Positions 1-7,776 of a stretch of DNA of 13,301 bases are shown in pieces (position 1 is the stretch's first letter; each line of letters begins with the position of its first letter). The stretch is from assembly GCA_022564085.1 (NCBI GenBank), contig JADFMC010000014.1, forward strand, positions 1-13,301, read 5' to 3'. This DNA comes from Fidelibacterota bacterium (GTDB lineage Bacteria > Fidelibacterota > Marinisomatia > SCGC-AAA003-L08 > TS1B11). A program made the translations under genes and the position numbers. The notes below the pieces were generated by a model, which was given only the letters and a program-made list of their open reading frames with translations, was not told where the DNA came from and did not search any database.

Positions 1-33
1 GTAGGTTGCGATCAAATTTTCCAGTAGTACCAA

Positions 34-56
34 AGGAAGGAATCAACATGGCTTAG
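34..56 (+). promoter_or_regulatory. Strong Shine-Dalgarno followed by a two-codon minicistron (ATG GCT TAG)
   Basis: A purine-rich AGGAAGGA at 34-41 lies seven bases before an ATG at 48. That ATG is followed by GCT and then TAG at 54-56. It is in the same frame as the ATG at 69 that opens the oxidoreductase. The best ribosome-binding site of the region therefore leads into an open frame of only two codons. Translation could re-initiate at 69, 12 bases after the TAG, or the TAG could be a recent nonsense mutation or a sequencing error in what was a 447-codon gene. Confidence 0.6.
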
Positions 57-68
57 AAGAAAGTTGGA

Positions 69-1391
69 ATGAGTCGTAGTGATTTTATAGTCAAGTCGGC
101 CACGGCGGCGGCGGCCTTCACTATCATTCCGCGGTTTGTTCTTGGGAGAGGCATGACGGCCCCCAGTGACAAACTGAATATTGCGGCTGTGGGCATTGGA
201 GGCATGGGCAAAACTAACCTTGAAGCCTGTGCCACGGAAAATATTGTGGCCCTATGTGATATCGATCAGAAATACGCCGCAGAGACTTATAAGGCCTATC
301 CGCGGGCGAAAGTATTTAAAGATTATAGGGTTATGCTGGACAAGATGGATTCCATCGAGGCCGTGGTTATAGCCACCCCGGACCATACCCATGCTGTCAT
401 CGCTTTGGAGGCCATGCGCCGGGGAAAGCATGTCTATTTACAGAAGCCACTGACCCACGATGTCTATGAATCCCGCCTGTTGTTGCAAGCTGCCCGCAAA
501 TATGGGGTGGTCACGCAAATGGGGAACCAGGGTCATTCCAGTGAAGGGCTGCGCTTGATGAAGGAATGGATCTGGGATGGCGCCATCGGCGATGTGCGCG
601 AGGTGATAACCTGGACCAACCGACCAATCTGGCCACAGGGCATGGAGCGGCCGAAGCGTAAGAAACGCGTCCCCAGATCATTGGATTGGGACCTCTTCCT
701 GGGGCCGGCTCCAAAGAGGCCTTATCATCCGGCCTACCACCCCTTTGTTTGGCGCGGCTGGTGGGATTTCGGTACCGGCGCCTTGGGCGATATGGCCTGC
801 CATATCATGGATGCTCCCTATGCTGTGTTGAAACTGGGTCATCCTACCACTATCGAGGCCACCTCCACCAAGGTGAACGATGAGAGCGCGCCTCTGGCTT
901 CCATCGTGCGGTATGAATTTCCCGCCCGGGGAGCAATGCCAGCGGTAAAATTGTCGTGGTACGACGGCGGGCTGATGCCTGAAAGGCCGGAAGGGATTGA
1001 AGAGGGGCGCAGAATGGGTGATGATAGCGGCGGCACCCTGTTTATCGGCGATAAGGGTATGCTGATGTGCAATACTTACGCCCGCAATCCGCGGCTGGTG
1101 CCGGAGACCGCCATGCAAGCATACCAGCGGCCTGAGAAGAGCCTGCCGCGCGTTGATATGGGGCACGAGCAGGAATGGATTGCCGCCTGTAAGGGAGGGC
1201 CTACCCCCAGCTCGGACTTCGAGGTTGCGGCGCCGTTCACCGAGACCGTACTGCTGGGGAATATCGCTATTCGGGCGCAGGAGAATCGGAAGCTGGAATG
1301 GGATGGGGAAAAGATGGAATTCACCAATTCACCGGAAGCCAACCGGTTCGTAAGAAGGGAATACCGCAGCGGGTGGGAATTGGAAATCTAG
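69..1391 (+). CDS. Gfo/Idh/MocA-family oxidoreductase, probably exported
   Basis: Predicted NAD(P)-dependent sugar or cyclitol oxidoreductase of 440 residues. A Rossmann nucleotide-binding motif GIGGMG lies at residues 42-47. The segment ATPDHTH at 102-108 is typical of the family. The catalytic-lysine motif reads QKP (125-127) rather than the usual EKP, with Lys126 kept. GDMACHIMD around 240-248 matches the conserved substrate-side G-D-x-x-x-H-x-x-D pattern, with His245. The N-terminus (SRSDFIVKSA, then an Ala-rich stretch) resembles a Tat signal, but the second arginine is Ser, so Tat export is uncertain. The start at 69 is the first ATG after an in-frame TAG at 54. The next gene is a second member of the same family, 82 bases downstream. 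Substrate cannot be deduced; such paralogues are common in polysaccharide-degrading FCB and Planctomycetes bacteria. Confidence 0.9.
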   Translation: MSRSDFIVKSATAAAAFTIIPRFVLGRGMTAPSDKLNIAAVGIGGMGKTNLEACATENIVALCDIDQKYAAETYKAYPRAKVFKDYRVMLDKMDSIEAVVIATPDHTHAVIALEAMRRGKHVYLQKPLTHDVYESRLLLQAARKYGVVTQMGNQGHSSEGLRLMKEWIWDGAIGDVREVITWTNRPIWPQGMERPKRKKRVPRSLDWDLFLGPAPKRPYHPAYHPFVWRGWWDFGTGALGDMACHIMDAPYAVLKLGHPTTIEATSTKVNDESAPLASIVRYEFPARGAMPAVKLSWYDGGLMPERPEGIEEGRRMGDDSGGTLFIGDKGMLMCNTYARNPRLVPETAMQAYQRPEKSLPRVDMGHEQEWIAACKGGPTPSSDFEVAAPFTETVLLGNIAIRAQENRKLEWDGEKMEFTNSPEANRFVRREYRSGWELEI

Positions 1392-1473
1392 TGGATTCTC
1401 CATCCGACCCCCTCCGGACGCTAAGTTCTCTGCGCCTTAAGGCATTGTGTGGAAATTAGATCTACGGGGTACT

Positions 1474-2844
1474 ATGGCTAAGTCAGATCATAATGAAAAC
1501 CGGGGCCAAAGCAATTTGCCGCCTATTGACCGGCGGAATTTTTTCCGCTATTCAGCAGCCATAGTCGGCGGCCTGGTTTTGGGGTCGAAAACCTTAGCAA
1601 GTGCTAGAAAAACCGCGCCCCGAACAGATGCATTGAACGTTGCGTTGTTGGGAACCGGCGCCCAGGGGCAGGTGCTGCTCAATTCGTGCCTGAAAATAGA
1701 TGGGATCCGCATCACTGCTGTGTGCGATATCTGGGCGGCATATAACCAGAGGCGCGTAAGCCGGTTATTGCAGAAATATCACCACGAGCATCGGGTCTAT
1801 GAGGATTATCGGGAAATGTTGGCCGAGGAGCGGGACCTGGATGCCGTGATTATCGCTACGCCCGATTTCTGGCATGCGGAACAGACGGTGGCCTCCCTGG
1901 AAGCCGGCCTGGCTGTCTATTGTGAGAAGGAAATGTCCAATACGTTGGCAGGCGCCCGTAAAATGGTGCAAGCGGCTCGCCGCACCGGCCGGCTGCTGCA
2001 GATAGGACACCAGCGCCGGAGCAATCCTCGCTACATCCACTGTTATGAAAAGCTGATCCACGACGCAGGCATATTTGGTCGTTTTACCACCGTGAACGGG
2101 CAGTGGAATCGATCGGTACAGCCGGACCTGGGCTGGCCGAAGAAGGCCGCCATCGACAGTGCGGTCCTGAAAAAATACGGTTATGCCGATATGCATCAAT
2201 TTCGGAACTGGCGTTGGTTCAAGGGCATGGGAGGCGGGCCGGTTGTTGACTTGGGATCGCATCAGATCGACATATACAATTGGTTTTTAGAGGCCCGGCC
2301 GGTCAGTGTGATCGCGGTGGGCGGCACCGACTACTACGATCCCCAAACCCATGAATGGTATGATAATGTCCAGGCTCTGTACGAATACAGCACCAATCAG
2401 GGAACCGTGCGGGCTTTTTACCAGGTGATCACCACCAATCGCAACGGCGGGTATTTTGAAACCTTCATGGGTGATATGGGGACCTTGTACATATCAGAAG
2501 CCGCGGGCCGCTGCTCAATCTATCGCGAAGATCAGGCCCCTTTATGGGATCAGTGGGTAAACAAAGGCTATCTGCAGACGCCAGTGGAAACTGCGGCCCC
2601 GACAGGTGCGCTGCTGGATGTCCGGGAAACCCTGGCCCCTCCGGCTTACAGTTTGCCCTTTGAGATGAACGACCCCTATCACAAACCACACCTGGAAAAC
2701 TTCTTCGATGCCATCCGGGGCAATGCGGCACTGAACTGTACGGCGGAGATAGGATATGAGACGGCGGTGACGGTATTGAAAGCCAATCAGGCGGTAGCCG
2801 AAGAGCGAAAGGTCCTCTTCCGCTCCACGGATTTCAAAATTTGA
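1474..2844 (+). CDS. Tat-exported Gfo/Idh/MocA-family oxidoreductase
   Basis: A 456-residue predicted NAD(P)-dependent oxidoreductase of the same family as its upstream neighbour but clearly diverged from it. A proper twin-arginine signal is visible: DRRNFFRYSA with Arg20-Arg21, followed by a short hydrophobic stretch. The Rossmann motif GTGAQG is at 60-65. The catalytic-lysine motif is VYCEKEM, so Glu-Lys is kept but the usual Pro of EKP is Glu. GGGPVVDLGSHQIDIYNWF is the conserved C-terminal-domain His motif. I chose the ATG at 1474, which has GGGG four to five bases upstream; an in-frame GTG at 1447 would add nine residues but has no clear ribosome-binding site. The gene ends with an ordinary TGA. 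Tat export with bound cofactor would place it in the periplasm. Substrate unknown. Confidence 0.9.
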   Translation: MAKSDHNENRGQSNLPPIDRRNFFRYSAAIVGGLVLGSKTLASARKTAPRTDALNVALLGTGAQGQVLLNSCLKIDGIRITAVCDIWAAYNQRRVSRLLQKYHHEHRVYEDYREMLAEERDLDAVIIATPDFWHAEQTVASLEAGLAVYCEKEMSNTLAGARKMVQAARRTGRLLQIGHQRRSNPRYIHCYEKLIHDAGIFGRFTTVNGQWNRSVQPDLGWPKKAAIDSAVLKKYGYADMHQFRNWRWFKGMGGGPVVDLGSHQIDIYNWFLEARPVSVIAVGGTDYYDPQTHEWYDNVQALYEYSTNQGTVRAFYQVITTNRNGGYFETFMGDMGTLYISEAAGRCSIYREDQAPLWDQWVNKGYLQTPVETAAPTGALLDVRETLAPPAYSLPFEMNDPYHKPHLENFFDAIRGNAALNCTAEIGYETAVTVLKANQAVAEERKVLFRSTDFKI

Positions 2845-2918
2845 AGCCAGCGCCCCGCCCCGGCCGTCTAAAAAATAGACTTATAGATGAAAACCATATT
2901 CTAACCGACTAGCGCCCG

Positions 2919-4829
2919 TTGAAATCCCGGCCTCAATCCTCTATTTTATTGGGCTGCCTGGGGGCGGGTTTTCTGCTGGGAATCCTGATTCCGCCGCCGC
3001 TGAATGCCGCTGAGCCCCCCGATTCGGCAGCAGTGATCACCAAGCTCGGTGATCGCGGCCTTGCCGGCCGGTCAGCACCGGTGCACCTCCTGAGTCTCTT
3101 CGACCAAGAGGGCGCGAAAATACTTTCAACCGACGACTTCCCACTGCCGTTTTCAATGGAGCAGACCTGCAACCCGTGTCACGATTATGAACGTATCTCC
3201 GGCGGTTGGCATTTCAACGCCGGGAGCAAGGAGATAGACCCGGGTCGACCGGGCCAGCCGTGGATTTATGTGGACACCACACTGGGCATTCAACTGCCAT
3301 TGTCATACCGCAATTGGCCCGGTATTATGCATCCCGAAGAGCTGGGCATCTCTCGCTGGGACTTTCTGGAGAAATTTGGTGGGCTGATGCCCGGCGGATG
3401 GGGCGCAGACTGGCAGGCCGCACAACCGGTCTATCGTCCCGAATGGTTCACTGCCGGGGAACCGGAGGTGAACTGCCTGGCCTGCCATAATCGCTCGCTC
3501 AAGCAGGATCGGGCGGAATACCACCGCCAAATGGAACTGGGGAATTACGCCTGGGCTGCCACCGCCGCCGCCGGCCTGGCCGATGTGAGCGGATCGACAC
3601 ATAACTTACCCCCATTATATGATCCCTTCCTGCCCCGGCCCTTAGATGAGGAAGATCAAAATTCTCCCAGGGTGCGCTATGGGCCGGGTCTGTTTACTGC
3701 TAAAGATAAGGTCTGGCTGGATCTGACCCGGCGGATTTCCGATGAACGCTGTTATGCCTGCCATTCGAGTCTCTATGCCCACGAAGATCCGCTGGCATTC
3801 GATCCGCTACCGGCCGATGTCCATATCACGGCCGGAATGGCTTGTGTGGATTGCCACAATAATAACCTGGACCATCAGATTACTCGTGGGTATGAGGGAG
3901 CAAAGGATGAAGAATCGTGGGCCAGTTGTCGCGGATGCCACCTGGGCCAGTCCCAGGCCGATTCGCCGGCCGGTCGTTTCGGGGCTCCCGAGCCGGCCCA
4001 TGCCGGTCTGCCTGCCTCCCATCTGGTCAATCTAAGCTGCACCACCTGCCATTCCGGTCCGTGGCCCCAACATGATCAGCACCTGGTGAAAACTTCCCAA
4101 TCCCACGCTCTGGGGACCCACGCCGTTGATCCGGCGCCCTCAGCCCTACCTGCCATTGCGGGCCCCGTTTACCTGCCGGGCGCCGATGGCAAGCTGGCCC
4201 CCCAATTGGCCCTCTGGCCCGCTTATTGGGGATTGATGGACGAACAAACGATTCAGCCGCTACATTTAGAGCAAGTCCGGAAGTTGCGCGCTGTTGCGGC
4301 CCTCAATGACAGCACTTTGGAACAGGGTCGCTGGCCCCGGGACAGTAATGATGTAGCCTTGGCACTGGCAGGTCTGGACAGCCTCTTTCCCGGTGAGGGG
4401 CCACCGGTTTATGTCAGCGCAGGTTTGGTCGCGATGTTGCAGCCGGACGGCCAGTTGATCAGCGTCTTAAATTCCGCCGGCGATCCATACACCTGGCCTA
4501 TCGCCCATGCCGTCAGGCCGGCCCGCCAGGCATTGGGTGCAGGGGGCTGCCGGGATTGCCATGCAGGGAGCGCCGCCTTTTTCTATGGCAATATTGGCGC
4601 TGCCACCCTGGGATATCCCGCGCAGGGCGCCACGCTGATAATGTCTGAGATGATGGGGGTAAATGTTTTTTATGCCCACTTTCTGGATGGCATTATCCTG
4701 CTGCGGCCGGCCTTCAAATTCGTCTTGATCCTGGGAACGATTCTGATCTCGGCGATAGTGCTTTTGATATCCTTTAAGTTGCTGAGCAAATTATTGAACA
4801 GCTTGGCGCCGAAACGGTGGGAGCCCTGA
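2919..4829 (+). CDS. Membrane-anchored heptaheme cytochrome c
   Basis: A 636-residue exported c-type cytochrome with seven CxxCH heme sites: Cys84, 186, 278, 309, 337, 374 and 544 begin the motifs. An N-terminal signal peptide (hydrophobic to about residue 24, likely cleavage after LNA near residue 30) sends it to the periplasm. A single hydrophobic helix near 595-620, followed by basic residues, anchors its C-terminus in the membrane. Six hemes lie between residues 84 and 378; a stretch of about 165 residues without a heme motif separates them from the seventh, so that part may fold as a separate domain. The start is TTG, because an in-frame TAG lies seven bases upstream and no ATG is available. 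It is six bases from a cytochrome-b-like gene, so the pair probably passes electrons between the quinone pool and a periplasmic acceptor or donor. I do not recognise a named family. Confidence 0.88.
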   Translation: MKSRPQSSILLGCLGAGFLLGILIPPPLNAAEPPDSAAVITKLGDRGLAGRSAPVHLLSLFDQEGAKILSTDDFPLPFSMEQTCNPCHDYERISGGWHFNAGSKEIDPGRPGQPWIYVDTTLGIQLPLSYRNWPGIMHPEELGISRWDFLEKFGGLMPGGWGADWQAAQPVYRPEWFTAGEPEVNCLACHNRSLKQDRAEYHRQMELGNYAWAATAAAGLADVSGSTHNLPPLYDPFLPRPLDEEDQNSPRVRYGPGLFTAKDKVWLDLTRRISDERCYACHSSLYAHEDPLAFDPLPADVHITAGMACVDCHNNNLDHQITRGYEGAKDEESWASCRGCHLGQSQADSPAGRFGAPEPAHAGLPASHLVNLSCTTCHSGPWPQHDQHLVKTSQSHALGTHAVDPAPSALPAIAGPVYLPGADGKLAPQLALWPAYWGLMDEQTIQPLHLEQVRKLRAVAALNDSTLEQGRWPRDSNDVALALAGLDSLFPGEGPPVYVSAGLVAMLQPDGQLISVLNSAGDPYTWPIAHAVRPARQALGAGGCRDCHAGSAAFFYGNIGAATLGYPAQGATLIMSEMMGVNVFYAHFLDGIILLRPAFKFVLILGTILISAIVLLISFKLLSKLLNSLAPKRWEP

Positions 4830-4835
4830 CCGTAG

Positions 4836-5429
4836 ATGATTTATGAGTATATCATAACTGTCTGCGGGATCGGTTCCGCCGCTTTTCTAGGGTATATTGC
4901 CTGGAAAAACCGGCCGGATGCGGCCGGTGGGCCGGCGCCAGGGTTATCCCTGGATGTGATTGCTAAATATGCCGAGCTGGATCGAATGTTACGCCGGATA
5001 GTGCTCGCTTTGGCCATCACCCTGGGATTAACGGGGTTCGTTTCCATTCCCCTGGGCAGTGCCGGCTTCAGGGACGGATTGGTCATGTTGCATACGATCC
5101 TGGGCGCGTGCTTCATTCTGGCATTGCTCCCATTGCTCCTGCTGAGGGCTGGAAGCATGGGGCGTCGGGCGCTGGATTTAATAAATGATCATGATACCCC
5201 TGCCACAAAAAGCCCCTCGGGTTTCGGGGCGCACTTGAGTACCGTAACATTCTGGATCATGGCCGTACTGGCCATCGGCCTGCTGGCCACGATCTGGGGC
5301 ATGTTTTCGGCAGCTGTGTCGCAGACCGAACAGATTATATTGCGGCAGCTGCACGCACTGTTTTCAATTCTGTTCCTGATAGCGCTGGGAGCATTCACCC
5401 GGCAGATCGTGAAAGCCAGCCGGATTTAG
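4836..5429 (+). CDS. Cytochrome-b-like integral membrane protein
   Basis: A 197-residue protein with about five predicted membrane helices (near residues 5-22, 54-72, 80-103, 134-158 and 168-187). The last four resemble the four-helix di-heme b fold. Likely axial heme ligands are His86 in the third helix (LHTILG, an HxxxG arrangement as in cytochrome b561-type proteins) and His173 in the fifth (RQLHALF). Residues 24-53 and 104-133 are polar loops. It follows the multiheme cytochrome by six bases, with GGTGGGAG about 12 bases before the ATG. By analogy with other b/c pairs it would oxidise or reduce menaquinone and exchange electrons with that cytochrome. The heme assignment rests on the two histidines and the context only; no exact family is claimed. 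Confidence 0.75.
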   Translation: MIYEYIITVCGIGSAAFLGYIAWKNRPDAAGGPAPGLSLDVIAKYAELDRMLRRIVLALAITLGLTGFVSIPLGSAGFRDGLVMLHTILGACFILALLPLLLLRAGSMGRRALDLINDHDTPATKSPSGFGAHLSTVTFWIMAVLAIGLLATIWGMFSAAVSQTEQIILRQLHALFSILFLIALGAFTRQIVKASRI

Positions 5430-5479
5430 ACCGGCCGGCATAGACCTTGAACTTCTAAGATGAGATCAAAGGCCAAAGA

Positions 5480-6160
5480 ATGAATACCGCTCACATTCGT
5501 GCAATTGGATTGTTGTTGCTGAGTGTCCCGTTGCTCAATAGTACCCAGGAAGCAGCCGAGGGAAAGCTGGTTCCACTGGAAATCGAATTACCCAAGCCGA
5601 TGTTCATAGGAACGCCGCAAAATCTGCGTGTCCCTAATCTGGAGAAACCACGGGGTAAGCCCCGGCCACCCTTTCTGGCCCCGATGGGGACGGTGAATCT
5701 GGCCCTGGGCAGAGCGGTCACAAGTTCCGATGATTTCCCGGTAATTGGGGAGTTGGAGATGGTCACCGATGGCGATAAGGAGGCCCCGGATGGCAGCTTT
5801 GTGGAGCTGGGGCCATTCCTGCAGCAGGTGACCATCGACCTGGGGCAACCGTGCGAGCTGTTTGCCGTGGTCGTTTGGCATTACCACCTGCAACCGTTGG
5901 TTTACTTCGATGTGATTATCCAAATTGCCACCGATTCCACCTTCGTGAACAATCCGGTAACCATCTACAATAACGATCTTGACAATTCCGCCGCACTGGG
6001 GATGGGGACCGACAATCATTATGTGGAAACGTCGGAAGGTAGACTGGTGGATGCCAAAGGCACTATCGGCAGATATGTGCGCCTATACAGCAATGGCAAC
6101 ACCAGCAATGATCTGAACCATTACATCGAGGTGGAAATATACGGCCGCCCGGTGGAGTAA
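5480..6160 (+). CDS. Exported discoidin-like (F5/8 type C / galactose-binding fold) protein
   Basis: A 226-residue protein with an N-terminal signal peptide (hydrophobic residues 7-20). After a Pro-rich linker (about 31-68) comes a single beta-sandwich-like domain at about 73-224. It starts NLALGRAVTSS, carries VTDGDKE near 95, and ends IGRYVRLYSNG...IEVEIYG. These are the hallmarks of F5/8 type C domains: an opening N-L-A-x-G, a VTDGD near the start, and a closing R-Y-V-R-L. Such domains usually bind carbohydrate or another surface ligand. It has no catalytic domain. Its stop codon overlaps the next ATG by one base (TAATG), which suggests translational coupling to the glycosyltransferase downstream. 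AAAGG about eight bases before the ATG may serve as ribosome-binding site. Confidence 0.78.
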   Translation: MNTAHIRAIGLLLLSVPLLNSTQEAAEGKLVPLEIELPKPMFIGTPQNLRVPNLEKPRGKPRPPFLAPMGTVNLALGRAVTSSDDFPVIGELEMVTDGDKEAPDGSFVELGPFLQQVTIDLGQPCELFAVVVWHYHLQPLVYFDVIIQIATDSTFVNNPVTIYNNDLDNSAALGMGTDNHYVETSEGRLVDAKGTIGRYVRLYSNGNTSNDLNHYIEVEIYGRPVE

Positions 6161-7776
6161 TGCTCAGCCGCCAAGTTTTCAACCTACTGATAGCGCTGTT
6201 TATTCTGGTGGCCTTTGCCGTCAGGATCCCTGATCTCGATAGGAAACCGATGCATACCGATGAGGCGGTGCATGCCTTCAAGACCGGCGAACTGCTGGAA
6301 GGACACTCCTTCCGGTATGATCCGATGGATTTCCACGGCCCGCTGCTCCATTATTCAGCCTGGATCAGCGCCCGGCTGCACGGGGTCGGCCAGTATCAGG
6401 ATCTACAGCCGAGACATCTGCGCCTGGCCACCGTGGTTTATGGCAGCCTGCTGATCGCCTGGCTCTGGGCACTGTATAATGTGCTGCCTCCCCGCGCTCT
6501 ACTGGTGTCCGCTGCCCTATTTATTGTCTCACCGGCCCTGGTCTATTACAGTAGATATTTTATTATGGAAACGTTGCTGGTGTTCTTCCACCTGGGCTTC
6601 ACCATTGCAATTATGCGCTATCTGGCCAAGCCCACAACCGGATGGCTGGTGATGGGCGCGGCTTGCCTGGGGTTGATGTTCGCCACCAAGGAGACGGCGC
6701 TCCTGTATCTGCTGGCCGCCGGGCTGGGATTAATTGCCACCTTAACACTTGCTCCTAACCGCAGTACATTATTATCCCGGCTGAAACTGGCTGCCCGGCC
6801 CTGGCAGCTACCGTTGTTTTTCATCATCTGCGCCCTGGTTTTCGCGATCTTCGTTTCCGCCTTTGGGTCACACTGGGAGAGCATCATCACTTATCTACAG
6901 GGTTATGGGACTCATATCCAGAGAGGCTTAAACGACCATACCCATGTGAAACCGTGGTATTACTACGGCCGGCTGCTGATTTTTTCACACTGGGACCAAG
7001 GACCGGTCTGGAGCGAGGGGCTGATCCTGATTTTAGGCGCTGTAGGCGCGGTACACTTTTACCGCCAACGAAATTCCACCAATACTCCCCAGGTTACGGC
7101 GCACAATTTTCTGGTATGGAACACCTTTTTGGGAATTCTATTGTTCTCACTGGTGCCATACAAGACCCCCTGGAATATGCTGGGATTTTTGGCCGGTATG
7201 ATTCTGTTAGCCGGCCAGGGTGTGCTGGTTTTATTTCAGAAATACTCAGGGCATGGCCAGAGATTGGTGCTGGCCGGGGTCCTTTTTTTAGGATTTGGCC
7301 ACCTGGCCTGGCAGATGGGCGCCGCCACCACCAGGTATGACGCCAGTCCGCTGAATCCGTATGTCTACGCCCATACGTCTCATGAACTTGAGAGGCTGGT
7401 GACCGGTCTGAATCAAGTCGCCGCAGTCGACTCAGCCGGTTTCGGCCTGCCGATCCAGGTCATTGCCGGCGGACACGACTATTGGCCGTTACCGTGGGAA
7501 TTGCGCAAGTTTTCTCAGGTCTACTGGTGGGCAGCCATCGATACCGGTATTGCCCCGGCCGCTGTAATTTTGGGGCGCATGACGGCCAACGATCGGGATT
7601 CCGTTGAAGCTATCATAGCCGAATATGTATATAGTGGATTTGCGCCCGGTCAAAAAATCATGTATACCTCCCTGTTTGAAGCACCCATTGCTCTCCGCCC
7701 GGGGGTCTCACTGGCGGCCTTTATAAAGTATGACCTATATAATCGGCTCCCCGTGGCTGTGAAGAGTGATCCTTAG
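6160..7776 (+). CDS. TIGR03663 / Agl23-type GT-C membrane glycosyltransferase
   Basis: A 538-residue polytopic membrane protein resembling the TIGR03663 family ('flippase activity-associated protein Agl23'), distant relatives of PMT/ArnT GT-C glycosyltransferases that take sugars from lipid-phosphate carriers. After a first helix (about 5-21) come RIPDLDRKPMHTDEAVHAF and YDPMDFHGPLLHY. These are the family's first extracytoplasmic loop, with the acidic pair Asp34-Glu35 as probable catalytic residues. About ten further hydrophobic segments follow, with a soluble C-terminal part from about residue 400. The ATG overlaps the previous stop (TAATG), and its own TAG overlaps the GTG of apbE, so three genes are probably translated as a unit. 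The acceptor is unknown; the nearby GT2 gene could make the lipid-linked donor. The family call is from recognition of the motif block, not a search. Confidence 0.78.
   Translation: MLSRQVFNLLIALFILVAFAVRIPDLDRKPMHTDEAVHAFKTGELLEGHSFRYDPMDFHGPLLHYSAWISARLHGVGQYQDLQPRHLRLATVVYGSLLIAWLWALYNVLPPRALLVSAALFIVSPALVYYSRYFIMETLLVFFHLGFTIAIMRYLAKPTTGWLVMGAACLGLMFATKETALLYLLAAGLGLIATLTLAPNRSTLLSRLKLAARPWQLPLFFIICALVFAIFVSAFGSHWESIITYLQGYGTHIQRGLNDHTHVKPWYYYGRLLIFSHWDQGPVWSEGLILILGAVGAVHFYRQRNSTNTPQVTAHNFLVWNTFLGILLFSLVPYKTPWNMLGFLAGMILLAGQGVLVLFQKYSGHGQRLVLAGVLFLGFGHLAWQMGAATTRYDASPLNPYVYAHTSHELERLVTGLNQVAAVDSAGFGLPIQVIAGGHDYWPLPWELRKFSQVYWWAAIDTGIAPAAVILGRMTANDRDSVEAIIAEYVYSGFAPGQKIMYTSLFEAPIALRPGVSLAAFIKYDLYNRLPVAVKSDP

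Noticed and set aside
54..56. Pyrrolysine at the TAG before the first oxidoreductase
   Set aside because: TAG is used as a normal stop elsewhere (1391, 5429, 7776, 10390), and a Pyl residue at position 3 of a signal sequence makes no sense for the family.
678..1166. Long antisense open frame within the first oxidoreductase, and similar antisense frames in other genes
   Set aside because: They show no family resemblance, no ribosome-binding site, and lie entirely opposite well-supported genes.
2866..2880. Inverted repeat GTCTA-AAAAA-TAGAC between the second oxidoreductase and the cytochrome gene
   Set aside because: Five A/T-rich base pairs with no T-run after them are too weak to call a terminator or operator.
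5207..5230. Terminator-like hairpin (GCCCC / GGGGC, followed by a T-run on the minus strand) inside the cytochrome-b-like gene
   Set aside because: It lies within an intact coding sequence, encodes an ordinary loop between helices, and no minus-strand gene leads into it.
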